Shown here piece after piece: positions 30,122-40,350 of a stretch of 64,000 nt of DNA. The DNA comes from Sulfolobales archaeon. Lineage in GTDB: Archaea > Thermoproteota > Thermoprotei_A > Sulfolobales > NBVN01. Location of the stretch: positions 196,481 to 260,480 of the forward strand of contig JANXEN010000001.1 of assembly GCA_025058345.1 (NCBI GenBank), written 5' to 3'. The stretch's first letter is position 1. Each line of letters begins with the position of its first letter. A program made the position numbers and the translations under genes. Below the pieces are notes generated by a model. The model was not told the DNA's origin. It did no database searches and saw nothing but the letters and a program-made list of their open reading frames with translations.

Positions 30122-30450
30122 GGTGGGTGGAGATGTCATCTGTTTCAAGAGATCTGGAAAACGAGATAAAAAACGTATTAAAATCAGGTAAGGCTGTATT
30201 AGGGATAAATAGGTCTTTGAAGGCTGTAATGCTAGGTAGGGCTAAAGCAGTTATAGTAGCTAGTAAGATACCGAAGAATTACGATGATGATATTAGAAGG
30301 TACGCTAACCTAAGCGGTATACCTGTCATAAACTTCTCAGGAAGTAGTAGGGACTTAGGCTTAGTGTGCGGTAAGCCATTCCCCGTATCAGCTATCGCCA
30401 TATTAGACTTAGGGGGTAGTAAGTTATTAGAACTTTCTCAGTCTGGGTGA
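30118..30450 (+). CDS. rpl30e: Ribosomal protein L30e
   Basis: 'SGKAVLGINRSLKAVMLGRAKAVIVASKIP', RNAP operon position. Confidence 0.93.
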   Translation: MRWVEMSSVSRDLENEIKNVLKSGKAVLGINRSLKAVMLGRAKAVIVASKIPKNYDDDIRRYANLSGIPVINFSGSSRDLGLVCGKPFPVSAIAILDLGGSKLLELSQSG

Positions 30451-30453
30451 TGA

Positions 30454-30891
30454 TTGATGCCTGAAGTTAAGATAACTTCTGAGGAGTTAAGGTATATAGC
30501 GTTGCTCCAAGACCTAACAGGTGTTTCAGTAAATGACTGCATAGTTGATGAGGAAGGTAATTCAATAATATACATCGTCTCACCGGGACATGCTGGGTTA
30601 GCAGTAGGTAAGGGAGGAGTTAACGTTAAAAGGCTTTCCAAGATCTTAGGTAAGAGAATAGAAATAGTTGAGTATGCTGACAATCTGGAGGACTTAGTTC
30701 GTAACGTCTTCCTACCTGCTAGGGTTTTAAGCACTAGATTAGTAACATCTCTAAACGGTAAGAAGATCTTATACGTTACTGTAGACCCTAAGGATAAAGG
30801 TGTTGCGATCGGTAAGGACGGGAGAAACGTGATTAAAGCTAAATTAGTTTTGAAGAGGTACTACGATATTGAATCCGTCAGCATTGTTTAA
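30454..30891 (+). CDS. nusA: Archaeal NusA-like KH-domain factor
   Basis: Two KH domains ('GKGGVNVKRLSKILGKRIEIVEY', 'GKDGRNVIKAKLVLKRYY'). Confidence 0.94.
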   Translation: MMPEVKITSEELRYIALLQDLTGVSVNDCIVDEEGNSIIYIVSPGHAGLAVGKGGVNVKRLSKILGKRIEIVEYADNLEDLVRNVFLPARVLSTRLVTSLNGKKILYVTVDPKDKGVAIGKDGRNVIKAKLVLKRYYDIESVSIV

Positions 30892-30937
30892 TAATCTTTT
30901 TAAAGTAAGTAGTAAGAACTCCTAAAGGTAGTTTGGA

Positions 30938-31381
30938 ATGCCAGGTAAGAAAGCACCAAGCGGTCTGTACGCAGCTAGGAAGCTGTCTATAAAGAGGCTT
31001 AAATTTAGGTGGAGTCAGAGGGAGTTTAGGGTTAGGATGATGAAGATTAAGGAAAAGTACGATCCTTTAGAAGGTTCCCCTATGGCTAGAGGTATAGTGT
31101 TAGAGAAAGTGGGTGTAGAATCACGTCAGCCGAATTCAGCACTGAGGAAATGCGTTAGAGTTCAGTTAGTTAAGAATGGTAAAGTAGTGACTGCATTCGT
31201 ACCTTACGATGGTGGTATAACGTTTATTGACGAACATGATGAGGTTTTAATTGCCGGCATAGGCGGTACTAGAGGTAAGTCTATGGGTGATTTACCTGGA
31301 GTTAGGTATAAGGTGGTTGCTGTTAATGGTGTTTCCCTCACTGAGTTACTGAAAGGGAAGAAACAGAAACCTGTTAGGTAG
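30938..31381 (+). CDS. rps12: Ribosomal protein S12
   Basis: '[19 protein letters not shown]', '[19 protein letters not shown]'. Confidence 0.98.
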   Translation: MPGKKAPSGLYAARKLSIKRLKFRWSQREFRVRMMKIKEKYDPLEGSPMARGIVLEKVGVESRQPNSALRKCVRVQLVKNGKVVTAFVPYDGGITFIDEHDEVLIAGIGGTRGKSMGDLPGVRYKVVAVNGVSLTELLKGKKQKPVR

Positions 31382-31396
31382 TTGAGATGATCAGTC

Positions 31397-31996
31397 ATGA
31401 GTAAACAAGTAGATACAACTACTTCACCACCAAACCTCCCAGTAGTGTTTAGTAAGTGGCCTTACGAAGGAATAATAGTTAGAGATCCAAGCCTTAAGAA
31501 ATACATATCGTTAAGACCTGCGTACTTACCGCATACAGGAGGAAGGCACGAGCACCGGAGATTCGGTAAAGCTGAAGCACCTATTGTTGAGAGGTTGATC
31601 AATAAGCTCATGAGACCTGGAAGAAATACTGGTAAGAAGCACCTTGCCTACAACATCGTAAAGACCGCCTTCGAATTAGTGAATTTAAAAACTGGTGAGA
31701 ACCCTATTCAGATCCTTGTGAGGGCTATTGAAAACGTAGCGCCGCGTGAGGAGACAACTAGAATTATGTACGGTGGCATAATCTACCACGTAGCTGTTGA
31801 TGTAGCACCGCAGAGGAGGGTTGATATAGCTTTAAAGAACTTAGTTGATGGAGCGAAGTCAGCATCTTTCCGAAGTCAAAAATCTATTGAGGAATGTCTA
31901 GCTGACGAGTTAATAGCGGCAGCTAGTAATGACCCGAAGAGTTACGCGGTTGCTAAGAAGGAAGAAGTGGAGAGAATAGCTCTTAGTTCGAGGTAG
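31397..31996 (+). CDS. rps7: Ribosomal protein S7
   Basis: '[25 protein letters not shown]', '[13 protein letters not shown]'. Confidence 0.98.
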   Translation: MSKQVDTTTSPPNLPVVFSKWPYEGIIVRDPSLKKYISLRPAYLPHTGGRHEHRRFGKAEAPIVERLINKLMRPGRNTGKKHLAYNIVKTAFELVNLKTGENPIQILVRAIENVAPREETTRIMYGGIIYHVAVDVAPQRRVDIALKNLVDGAKSASFRSQKSIEECLADELIAAASNDPKSYAVAKKEEVERIALSSR

Positions 31997-32038
31997 TAGA
32001 TCTAAACAACTCTCAGCTTTATTCGTTGGTAGTACATA

Positions 32039-32422
32039 ATGGATAGCATCAAGGCAATAGTTAAAATAGACAGTAAGGGTAGGGTTACAATACCCCAGCA
32101 TATAAGGGAACCACTAGGTATAGGTCTCGGTACTTATTTTGAAGTGGTTGCTGATTTAGAAAAAAAGCAGTTAGTGATGAAACCGTTGTTTAAAGGTAGG
32201 GCTGAGGGACTCATTGTTGAGGTTAAGGTCAGGTTAGAAGAGCTTAAGGATTTAGAGGCAGTAATTAACTCATGTATAGGCAGTGGTTATGACATCATAT
32301 CTCTAAACTGCTTACATGGGGGAACGTATGAATGCGTCTTAAATGTGTATGCTATAGATTACGTGCAGGTAAATAAATTAAGAGAATTGCTGGGTAGATA
32401 CGTTATATCCATCAATCCTTAA
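32039..32422 (+). CDS. AbrB/SpoVT-domain DNA-binding protein
   Basis: 'KIDSKGRVTIPQHIREPLGIGLGTYFEV'. Confidence 0.85.
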   Translation: MDSIKAIVKIDSKGRVTIPQHIREPLGIGLGTYFEVVADLEKKQLVMKPLFKGRAEGLIVEVKVRLEELKDLEAVINSCIGSGYDIISLNCLHGGTYECVLNVYAIDYVQVNKLRELLGRYVISINP

Positions 32423-32553
32423 GCATGTCTTAGATAAAAGTAATTAATCAATGTTGGCCGCCTCATACCATCTAACTTATATAGGTTGTGTGAGTAACTT
32501 TCATAGACATTTATATTTTTTATCTAGTACCTTATAATTCGGGGTTTAAGTCC

Positions 32554-33762
32554 ATGTACTCCATACATAAGTTAACTTCAACTCCTACGTACTTCTTTAT
32601 GCCTAAGAGGATAGTGTTTGAAGTTAATGGAGCTTTAAAGTTAGGTAATGAGCTTCAACTCCTGGGTGTTGAGAAGGGTTCTAAGGTCTTCTTAGTTTTA
32701 GATCCAGCTATTAAGGGGTTAGAACACCCTCTCAAGACAGTTAAGAGTTTGGAGGAAAGCGGTTATGTAGTTGATGTATATACTGATGTTGAGTACGAGC
32801 CCACTATAGAATGTTTGAAGAGAGCTGTCAGTTACGTAAGAAATGATGATTTTAAGGCCGTCGTAGGTATTGGCGGAGGATCTACGTTAGATATAGCTAA
32901 GGTTAGTGCTGCAGCTAAGGATAACCCCAACCGAAATGTTGAGGAGTTCATCGGAATGGATAAAATACCTAAGAGAGTGACCCCTATAATTGCCTTACCA
33001 ACTACGGCAGGTACCGCATCTGAAGTGAGTAGATTTACAGTGTTTACGAGAGGTGTAGGTAAGGTAGGAATTAACGGCTATAACGTCCTTCCAGACATCG
33101 CTGTTGTTGACCCCGTATTCACCTACACGTTACCACCTAAGGTTACTGCAGGCACTGGTCTTGATGCCTTAAGCCATGCAGTAGAGGGTATGATATCTTT
33201 AGACGCAACCCCTATGTCAGATGCCTTAGGATTTATTGCAGTGGAGTTAGTGTTCAAGTATTTGAGGAGGGCGTATTATAGAGGAAGCGACGTTGAAGCA
33301 AGGTACTTTATGTCATTAGCTGCAACTTCAGCAGGTGCGCCATTAAACATTGGAAGGGCTATACTTGGACACAGCATCTCGCAGACGTTCGGACCTCAAT
33401 TTAAGGTACATCACGGAACAGCATGCGGTATGGTACTACCCTATATAATGGAGTTCTACTTGCCGGCAGTTCCTGAGAAGTTAGCGGCAATAGCTAAGGC
33501 TGCAGGTGTAGATACGTCTGGTATGAAGATAAAGGACGCAGCTGAGGAAGCTGTCAAAGCTACTTGGAAGTTAGTTGAGGATTTGGATGTACCGCTAAGT
33601 CTTAGAGATGTAGGGATTTCTAAATCAGATTTAGAGACACTAGCGGAGAGGAGTGTTAAGGAGTGGCCTAGGCCTAACAGTCCAATAGAGTTAACTAAGG
33701 AAAGAGTGTTAAAAGTAGTTGAAGCAATGTATGAAGGAAGATTAATGAAAATCAAGACTTAA
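32554..33762 (+). CDS. Iron-containing alcohol dehydrogenase
   Basis: 'GIGGGSTLDIAKVSA', 'ALPTTAGTASEVSRF', 'GHSISQTFGPQFKVHHGTACG'. Confidence 0.94.
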   Translation: MYSIHKLTSTPTYFFMPKRIVFEVNGALKLGNELQLLGVEKGSKVFLVLDPAIKGLEHPLKTVKSLEESGYVVDVYTDVEYEPTIECLKRAVSYVRNDDFKAVVGIGGGSTLDIAKVSAAAKDNPNRNVEEFIGMDKIPKRVTPIIALPTTAGTASEVSRFTVFTRGVGKVGINGYNVLPDIAVVDPVFTYTLPPKVTAGTGLDALSHAVEGMISLDATPMSDALGFIAVELVFKYLRRAYYRGSDVEARYFMSLAATSAGAPLNIGRAILGHSISQTFGPQFKVHHGTACGMVLPYIMEFYLPAVPEKLAAIAKAAGVDTSGMKIKDAAEEAVKATWKLVEDLDVPLSLRDVGISKSDLETLAERSVKEWPRPNSPIELTKERVLKVVEAMYEGRLMKIKT

Positions 33763-33968
33763 GCACCTTTAAGGAAATAATAACAGTACTACTTCAATAT
33801 ATCAGTATAATTAAATCAATTTTATTGTAGTCGACTCTTCCTTCAGTATATTTTGCAGCTGAAGTACTTTCAAAAATCCTTCCTTAAATTTAAGTTCCCT
33901 AATCACTGAGATGGTTAGGGATTTAAAGATAAAAACCTTTATTTTCTTCTAAAAGGTATTTACCTTAA

Positions 33969-34193
33969 TTACGTTGATATCGAGAAAGTTGGACATGAAT
34001 TCTTAGCAGTTTCTACACAATCCTTCAGCGATTCATCTACTTCCCCTTCAGTGGCCTTACCCCCTACTCTGTATTGGCTCACTATTTGAGTCTTCCCATC
34101 CCCCGCTGCCTCAAACACCTGTGGACATAATGAATAACAAACACCGCAAGCTATACATGTATCCTGATTTACGCTGATCTTTAAGCCTGCCAT
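33969..34193 (-). CDS. Ferredoxin
   Basis: 'CIACGVCYSLCP' cluster and C-terminal Cys. Confidence 0.93.
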   Translation of the reverse strand: MAGLKISVNQDTCIACGVCYSLCPQVFEAAGDGKTQIVSQYRVGGKATEGEVDESLKDCVETAKNSCPTFSIST

Positions 34194-34298
34194 ACTTACT
34201 ACCTCAAATTACTAGATGAGTTAGGTAAAATAAATTTTATCTCTATTCAGCTTTAACACTCTAAAATTTAAAAAGTGTATTAAATAAATACTAATTTA

Positions 34299-34372
34299 GG
34301 GCCCGTAGCTCAGCCAGGTAGAGCGCCGGGCTCATAACCCGGTGGTCCGGGGTTCGAATCCCCGCGGGCCCA
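34299..34372 (+). tRNA. tRNA with CAT anticodon (Met or Ile2); CCA encoded
   Basis: GGGCCCG..CGGGCCC acceptor, CCGGG-CTCATAA-CCCGG, T-arm CGGGGTTCGAATCCCCG. Confidence 0.95.
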
Positions 34373-34377
34373 CCACC

Positions 34378-35292
34378 CTAGATAGTTGATACTATAAGTC
34401 TGAACTTCTCAAGCAGTTTTAGTGAATCTTCAGCAAATAAGTAAATTAGGTGCTCAAATCCCGGAGGGCCTAAGTCAATCACAGCATCTGGGCTGGATTT
34501 CAACTTCCTTAATTCTTTAGAAACCAATTCAACTATGGTTTCTAAGGTTCTGTATTCGTAAGGACCTATCCTCACAACATTCATCTTAAGTTTATTTAGC
34601 GAATTCTCTAACTCCTTAGAATATTTTATGTTTGCTGCACTTCTAATGTTTGGGAAGTACTTCATCACCTCTAGGAGTATCGTCGCCATGAACCTGCTGC
34701 TACCGTATGTTGGCTGGGATACAGCCTTAACGGTGTTAAACACCTTAACTATACGTCCCGGTATTCCAACCACTTCGAAAATAGTTTTTGCGTTAGGTCT
34801 AGCCTCCACTATGTTCATCCCAACTTCAGGAACTAATACCATGACGTCTCTCATGGTCTCTAAGTTTTCTAGAGCGTACTTAACCCTCTGGACGACTTCA
34901 TCACTAACACCTGGAGTTAAGTAGTAGCATATGTTGCAGTTCTCTAATCCACGAACCAGCCTCCTATGCGCGTTACATAGCTTACCATCCTTAAGTTTAG
35001 TAAGTAGGAATATCGTTAGGTATGATGTAGCATCACCTAACCTCCTACCAATGATGTAATTACTGACAACCTCAATCACATCCTTTACTTCAGCTTCGTC
35101 AAGACCTAATTCCTTAAGCTTTGACATATAGTAATGTTGTTCCTTAGATAGGTATTTAGATATTAATGCTTGTGATACGCATAGTGCTTTAGCTACTTGC
35201 CTCTGGCTCAGTCCTTTATTACTTAAGCTCCACGCAAATAGTGCTTTAATGTAAGGTAACACACTATTTACGACATCAAAGGGGGTAGACAA
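34378..35292 (-). CDS. HTH regulator fused to ThiN-type domain (ThiR-like)
   Basis: N-terminal HTH 'GLSQRQVAKALCVSQALISKYLS' plus 'DLGPPGFEHLIYLFAED' ThiN-like C-terminus. Confidence 0.8.
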   Translation of the reverse strand: MSTPFDVVNSVLPYIKALFAWSLSNKGLSQRQVAKALCVSQALISKYLSKEQHYYMSKLKELGLDEAEVKDVIEVVSNYIIGRRLGDATSYLTIFLLTKLKDGKLCNAHRRLVRGLENCNICYYLTPGVSDEVVQRVKYALENLETMRDVMVLVPEVGMNIVEARPNAKTIFEVVGIPGRIVKVFNTVKAVSQPTYGSSRFMATILLEVMKYFPNIRSAANIKYSKELENSLNKLKMNVVRIGPYEYRTLETIVELVSKELRKLKSSPDAVIDLGPPGFEHLIYLFAEDSLKLLEKFRLIVSTI

Positions 35293-35318
35293 TTAAGGCA
35301 CCAGGTAATTAGTAGTTG

Positions 35319-36239
35319 TTATTGAGGGACATCGATCTTTAAGTAAGTGGTTAATTCTTTATATCTATTCCTGACGGTTACTTCGGTGACTCCCGCTACT
35401 TGTGCTACATCTTTTTGTGTTCTCCTCTCATCAAGCATCTGAGCTGCGATGTAGACTGCTGCAGCTGCTAAGCCTGCAGGGTCCTTACCTGCGGTTAAGC
35501 CTGACTCCTTAGCTTCTTCAATTAAGTCTATAGCCTTCTTAACAACGCTTCCGCTTAATCCTAATGCTGAGGCAATCCTAGGAACGAAGTCGGAAGGGTC
35601 GGATATAGGTATCTTAATACCTAATTCCCTAACTAGAAGTCGATAGCATCGAGCAACCTCCTTCTTACTAGTTTTAGTGTACTGAGATATCTCATCTAAT
35701 GTCCTAGGTATCTTGTAAACCCTACAAGCAACGTATAGAGCTGCAGCAACGATTGACTCAATAGCTCTACCCCTCACAGCCCCCTTCTCAACAGCCTTCC
35801 TATATATAGATGCCGCATGTTCTTTAACAGCCCTAGGTAAACCTAACTGATCGGCTATTCTTTCCAACTCAGCAGCTGCCTGAGTTATATTTCTATCAAT
35901 ACTGTCCTGTATCCTAGTCCTGATCTGCCACTTCCTCCACCTCATAACCTCTAACCTCCTCTTCAACTCTAACCTCTTACCCATAGCATCTCTATCTCTC
36001 CAATCAATAACCGTTGACAACCCTCCATCATGGATTGTAGGAGATAATGGAGAACCAGTTCTACTACGTTTATCTCTTTCCTCAGGGGTAAAAGCCCTCC
36101 ACTCAGGGCCCTGATCTATTACTCTCTCCTCAATAACCTCACCGGTATTTAGGCAGATATACTCACCCCTACTTTCATCATAAATTATTTTATCGGGCGG
36201 ACATTTAGAGTCTACAACCTTCTCGGGCATGAACATCAC
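35319..36239 (-). CDS. tfb: Transcription initiation factor IIB (TFB)
   Basis: Zn ribbon-like N-terminus, 'DQGPEWRAF', two cyclin repeats. Confidence 0.97.
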   Translation of the reverse strand: MMFMPEKVVDSKCPPDKIIYDESRGEYICLNTGEVIEERVIDQGPEWRAFTPEERDKRSRTGSPLSPTIHDGGLSTVIDWRDRDAMGKRLELKRRLEVMRWRKWQIRTRIQDSIDRNITQAAAELERIADQLGLPRAVKEHAASIYRKAVEKGAVRGRAIESIVAAALYVACRVYKIPRTLDEISQYTKTSKKEVARCYRLLVRELGIKIPISDPSDFVPRIASALGLSGSVVKKAIDLIEEAKESGLTAGKDPAGLAAAAVYIAAQMLDERRTQKDVAQVAGVTEVTVRNRYKELTTYLKIDVPQ

Positions 36240-36358
36240 CTCATATAAGTAACATATTTAAACCTTACTACCTTTTTAAACTTTACGTTATACTACTTAT
36301 AAATCTTAATGAAAATAAGAAATACTTAAAAACACCCAACACCAAGAAATTACTGAAA

Positions 36359-36432
36359 GCCGCCGTAGCTCAGCCTGGTAGAGCGCCGGCCTTGTAAGCC
36401 GGAAGTCGCGGGTTCGAATCCCGCCGGCGGCT
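36359..36432 (+). tRNA. tRNA-Thr(TGT)
   Basis: GCCGCCG..CGGCGGC acceptor, CCGGC-CTTGTAA-GCCGG. Confidence 0.95.
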
Positions 36433-36458
36433 CTAATACAAGTCATTAATTAAATTTC

Positions 36459-36845
36459 CTACGTTGTTGAGGTCTTTCTACCAACTACATTACTTAGAAA
36501 TCTGTAGACGTATTCATCAACTATTATATCGCTATTACTTACTATTATTTTAAGTCCTTCGAATGGGTTTATAGGAGGTTCTGGTAGGCTTGGATCGGGT
36601 TTCTCTCTCCCCACGTAGATCCACTTAATTTTATTGTGTGGTCCTTTAGCTATTCTATACCAATACCTCCCGAAGTAGAGGTACTTAAGATTCAGCTCTT
36701 TTTTAACTACAAAGTGTAGAGGTTTTAAGTAGTAGCCTGTGTCCTTTATTAGTGAGTTGTATTCGTAGATCCTTCGACGGTACGGGAGGAATAACTCCAT
36801 AATTAGTTGGTAACCATCTTTAAGAGTCACATATCCCTTATTCAT
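36459..36845 (-). CDS. Conserved hypothetical protein
   Basis: 128-aa ORF, codon usage as neighbours. Confidence 0.6.
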   Translation of the reverse strand: MNKGYVTLKDGYQLIMELFLPYRRRIYEYNSLIKDTGYYLKPLHFVVKKELNLKYLYFGRYWYRIAKGPHNKIKWIYVGREKPDPSLPEPPINPFEGLKIIVSNSDIIVDEYVYRFLSNVVGRKTSTT

Positions 36846-36898
36846 GTACAGCTTACCTCAGAAGCTCGTTAATTGGTGTTATTAATGAAGTCACGCCC

Positions 36899-37336
36899 CT
36901 ACGCTTTAGACAATGATAGAGATTTTAAACTATTTAAGACCTCCTCTATAATCCAATTAACGTAGGTTTCATCAATTCCCTTACTTTTAAGGGATTCCTT
37001 CACATATTTCTCAACTGTTGAGTAGTTCTTGAGTTCCTGATTTATCTTACGCCAGTTAATACCTTTTAAGGCGTTAGCTACTTTATCGTCGTAAGGCAGT
37101 ACACCCTTAATCATTAGAAACGATATTACTGGATAGCCGACGTAGTTCCTGTATAGTGTCCCGTTATCGTTGCTGGAAACCTTACGGGCTTTTAAGTCAA
37201 CCATAACTTTATATACCCTATCACCCACTGATGACGTAACCTCGGCTTCGTAATCGCTTAAAACCCTTACCCTACCATCAGCTACACATCCCAAGGCTTC
37301 TAAGACCTTAACCCTCGGCGGTAGCTTCAGCAACAT
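36899..37336 (-). CDS. Conserved hypothetical protein, gcv-cluster associated
   Basis: Abuts gcvH on the same strand. Confidence 0.55.
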   Translation of the reverse strand: MLLKLPPRVKVLEALGCVADGRVRVLSDYEAEVTSSVGDRVYKVMVDLKARKVSSNDNGTLYRNYVGYPVISFLMIKGVLPYDDKVANALKGINWRKINQELKNYSTVEKYVKESLKSKGIDETYVNWIIEEVLNSLKSLSLSKA

Positions 37337-37774
37337 CTACTTCTCACTACTCATAATCTTATTCACATATTCTTCAGGATCCAGTAACTCACTTAGTTCA
37401 TCAGGCTTCAATATCTCGATTTTAAATAACCACCCATCATCGTAGGGATGTGTGTTTACTAGTTCTGGGTGTAGGGTTAAAGCGTTATTAACTTCTACGA
37501 CCTTACCACTTAGAGGTGAGTAAACGTCGCTTACAGCTTTGACGGACTCGATTATAGCTACGCTCTCACCTTTATTGACGTACTTACCTACTTCAGGTAA
37601 CTCAACGTTTACTACCTGTCTTAACTTCTTCTGAGCGTAGTCACTTACGCCGACTACTGCTATGTTTCCGGAGACGCTAATCCATTCATCGCTTTCACTA
37701 TACTTAACGTTTGAGCTTTTCCTAACTAAGTACTCCCCCATAGATGTCTTAACTATTAAGTAGTTATCGCTCAT
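37337..37774 (-). CDS. gcvH: Glycine cleavage system H protein
   Basis: 'VAIIESVKAVSDVYSPLSGKVVEVN' lipoyl-lysine motif. Confidence 0.95.
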   Translation of the reverse strand: MSDNYLIVKTSMGEYLVRKSSNVKYSESDEWISVSGNIAVVGVSDYAQKKLRQVVNVELPEVGKYVNKGESVAIIESVKAVSDVYSPLSGKVVEVNNALTLHPELVNTHPYDDGWLFKIEILKPDELSELLDPEEYVNKIMSSEK

Positions 37775-37786
37775 GGCTAAACACCT

Positions 37787-38893
37787 CTAAATAAGTGGGA
37801 AGTCAGAGATTTTAACTTCATATCTCTTATCTCTAATGAGAATATCTAAGCTAAAGCCCAGATACGCATGTGAGGTGTTGATGTATCCCATCCCAACACA
37901 TCTCTCTAAGGTAGGTGAGTAAGCACCGCTAGTTACCTCACCAACGACTTCATCACCTGCTAAGATCCTATACCCATGCCTAGGTATTGCCTTAACGTCT
38001 TTCTTCATCTTAAACCCAAACCTAAACCTCTTAACACCTTCCTTATACCTACTCCAAACTTCTTGACAGCCGATGCAGTCCTCCTTACCTCTTGTAAGGG
38101 CGATCCAGTACCGAGCCTCAATTGGGTTTACGTCCTCATCGATATCACTCCCGTAGAGGACGTAGCCCATCTCCGTCCTTAGGATATCGCGGGCCACTAG
38201 ACCTGACGGCCTAACCCCAGCCTCAAGTAACTCACGATAGATCTTAATCCCGTTGGGTATATCAGACAGTATTTCAAATCCGTAGGACCTCACCTCCTCA
38301 CCTGTCCAACCACTACGACTTACTAAGAAGGTTTCTGAGTCACGTAACTTAAGCTTAGGAATGAAATTTAATAACTTCATCGTCTTAACTTCCTCAATAC
38401 CTAACGATTCAAGGACCTCAGGTGATTTAGGTCCTTGAAGAGCTAACAAAACCGTTCTATCGGTTATGTCCTCAATAACTACATCAGATTCAGACATCTT
38501 TAATTCCTCTCTAATCTCCTTCATCCACTGAAGGTTTTTCTCAGTATTAGCTGCATTACACACCATAAGCCATTCATGATCACTTAACTTATAAAGCATT
38601 ACATCATCTTTAATGCCTCCCCTCTTATTGAGTATCAATGCAGGGCCGCTCATCTCTCCCTGTCTTAGCTTGCTTAAGTCTTTAGTGGCGAGTTTTTGAA
38701 GAAATTCATAGGACTTAAACCCCTTTATGACTAATCTACCCATATGGCTAATATCGAAGAGTCCGGCCCTTAACCTAACCTCCTTACACTCGTTGATCGG
38801 GTCTCCAAAGTCCATGGTTATTAACCAACCTGCGAATTGGCCTAAATTAGCGCCATAAGCTTTCTCAACGTCTATTAAGGGTGAACTTCTCAT
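37787..38893 (-). CDS. gcvT: Glycine cleavage T protein (aminomethyltransferase)
   Basis: 'AGLFDISHMGRLVIKG', 'GGIKDDVMLYKL', 'LRTEMGYVLYG'. Confidence 0.95.
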   Translation of the reverse strand: MRSSPLIDVEKAYGANLGQFAGWLITMDFGDPINECKEVRLRAGLFDISHMGRLVIKGFKSYEFLQKLATKDLSKLRQGEMSGPALILNKRGGIKDDVMLYKLSDHEWLMVCNAANTEKNLQWMKEIREELKMSESDVVIEDITDRTVLLALQGPKSPEVLESLGIEEVKTMKLLNFIPKLKLRDSETFLVSRSGWTGEEVRSYGFEILSDIPNGIKIYRELLEAGVRPSGLVARDILRTEMGYVLYGSDIDEDVNPIEARYWIALTRGKEDCIGCQEVWSRYKEGVKRFRFGFKMKKDVKAIPRHGYRILAGDEVVGEVTSGAYSPTLERCVGMGYINTSHAYLGFSLDILIRDKRYEVKISDFPLI

Positions 38894-38961
38894 TTAAACC
38901 ACAAATGATGTTTTCTTAGAAAATTATTAAGTCCTACTAATTTAGTTAATGGGATTTAAGG

Positions 38962-40350
38962 TTGCCCCACCAATGGATACCTAACTCCTCACCATTTATT
39001 AAGAAATTGTTAATTAACGCTATAGGTATTAAGGAAGTTTCGGATCTCTTCAACGATATTCCGGAGGATTTAATAATAAATAGAGAGTTGAATGTAGGGT
39101 TAGGGAAACCTTTAAGTGAATTCGAGGTTAAACGCCACTTCAAGCAGATAATTTCGAAAAATAAGGTGTTTTCTGAACCACCACCATTTACTGGGGGAGG
39201 TATTTGCGCTCACTACGTTCCATCAGCAGTTAAAAGCATTATAAGTAGGGGTGAATTCTACAGCGCCTACACTCCATATCAGCCTGAAATTTCGCAGGGG
39301 ATTCTGCAGGCACTCTTCGAGTATCAGAGCTTAATCTCTGAGTTATATGGCGTTGATGTAGTTAATGCTTCTATGTATAATGGTAGCACAGCTGCAGCGG
39401 AGGCTATTAGGATGGCTTTAAGAGTTAATAAGCGGAAGAGGGTTTTAATCCCTCTGAACGTGAACCCGGAAGTTTATGATGTAATTAATACTTGGTCTTT
39501 GGGGATGGAAGTCAGTATTGAGAGGGTGGGCTATGACCCACAAACAGGTGAGGTAAGCATTACTGACCTAGAATCTAAGCTTAAGGAAGGGGCAGTGAGC
39601 TCAGTCTATATAGAGTCACCTAATTACTTCGGCTGTATTGAGGTACGTTTAAGGGAGATGATAGACTTAATCCACAGGTACGGTGCGTTAGCTATAGTAA
39701 ACGCGTTACCAATATCTTTAGGTGTTTTAGAAAGTCCTGGTAAATTAGGTGCTGATATAGTTGTTGGTGATGCTCAATCATTAGGTCTTGGCATGAACTT
39801 CGGAGGACCTTCAGCTGGAATTCTAGGGGTTAGGGATGAGAAGTTAGTAAGTCAATTACCTGGAAGGTTGATTGGAGCTACGTCAGATAAGAACGGTAAA
39901 CTAGGTTATGCTATGATCCTTCAGACGAGGGAGCAGCATATAAGGAGGGAGAGAGCAACTTCAAACATCACAACAAATAGTTCCTTAATGGCTATAGCGT
40001 CTGCAGTGTACTTAAGCCTCCTCGGTGCTGAGGGAATTAAAAAAATAGGCGAGTCAATTCTCCTAAGGACTTACTACGCGATTAAGAAGCTATCAGTAAT
40101 TAATGATGTTAAAGCACCTTTATTTCCTGAAGGTAAGTACTTTAGGGAGGTCGCTATAGCGGTTGAAAGAGGTAGTTACAGCGACTTACACCGCAAGATG
40201 CTTGAGAGGGGCTTATTAGGGGGTAAGTATATAGGTAGGGAATTCCCGGAGCTCGGTGAAGCATGTATAATGTGCTTCACAGAATTACACAGTAAGTCAG
40301 ATATAGATCTACTCGCATCACACATTGCAACCTTATTAGGTGGTCATTGA
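38962..40350 (+). CDS. gcvPA: Glycine dehydrogenase (decarboxylating) subunit 1
   Basis: 'FTGGGICAHYVPSAVKSI', 'YTPYQPEISQGILQALFEYQS'. Confidence 0.95.
   Translation: MPHQWIPNSSPFIKKLLINAIGIKEVSDLFNDIPEDLIINRELNVGLGKPLSEFEVKRHFKQIISKNKVFSEPPPFTGGGICAHYVPSAVKSIISRGEFYSAYTPYQPEISQGILQALFEYQSLISELYGVDVVNASMYNGSTAAAEAIRMALRVNKRKRVLIPLNVNPEVYDVINTWSLGMEVSIERVGYDPQTGEVSITDLESKLKEGAVSSVYIESPNYFGCIEVRLREMIDLIHRYGALAIVNALPISLGVLESPGKLGADIVVGDAQSLGLGMNFGGPSAGILGVRDEKLVSQLPGRLIGATSDKNGKLGYAMILQTREQHIRRERATSNITTNSSLMAIASAVYLSLLGAEGIKKIGESILLRTYYAIKKLSVINDVKAPLFPEGKYFREVAIAVERGSYSDLHRKMLERGLLGGKYIGREFPELGEACIMCFTELHSKSDIDLLASHIATLLGGH

Noticed and set aside
32039-32422. AbrB-domain protein as the antitoxin of a toxin-antitoxin pair
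   Set aside because: No small PIN/toxin ORF adjacent; the C-terminal extension suggests a stand-alone regulator.
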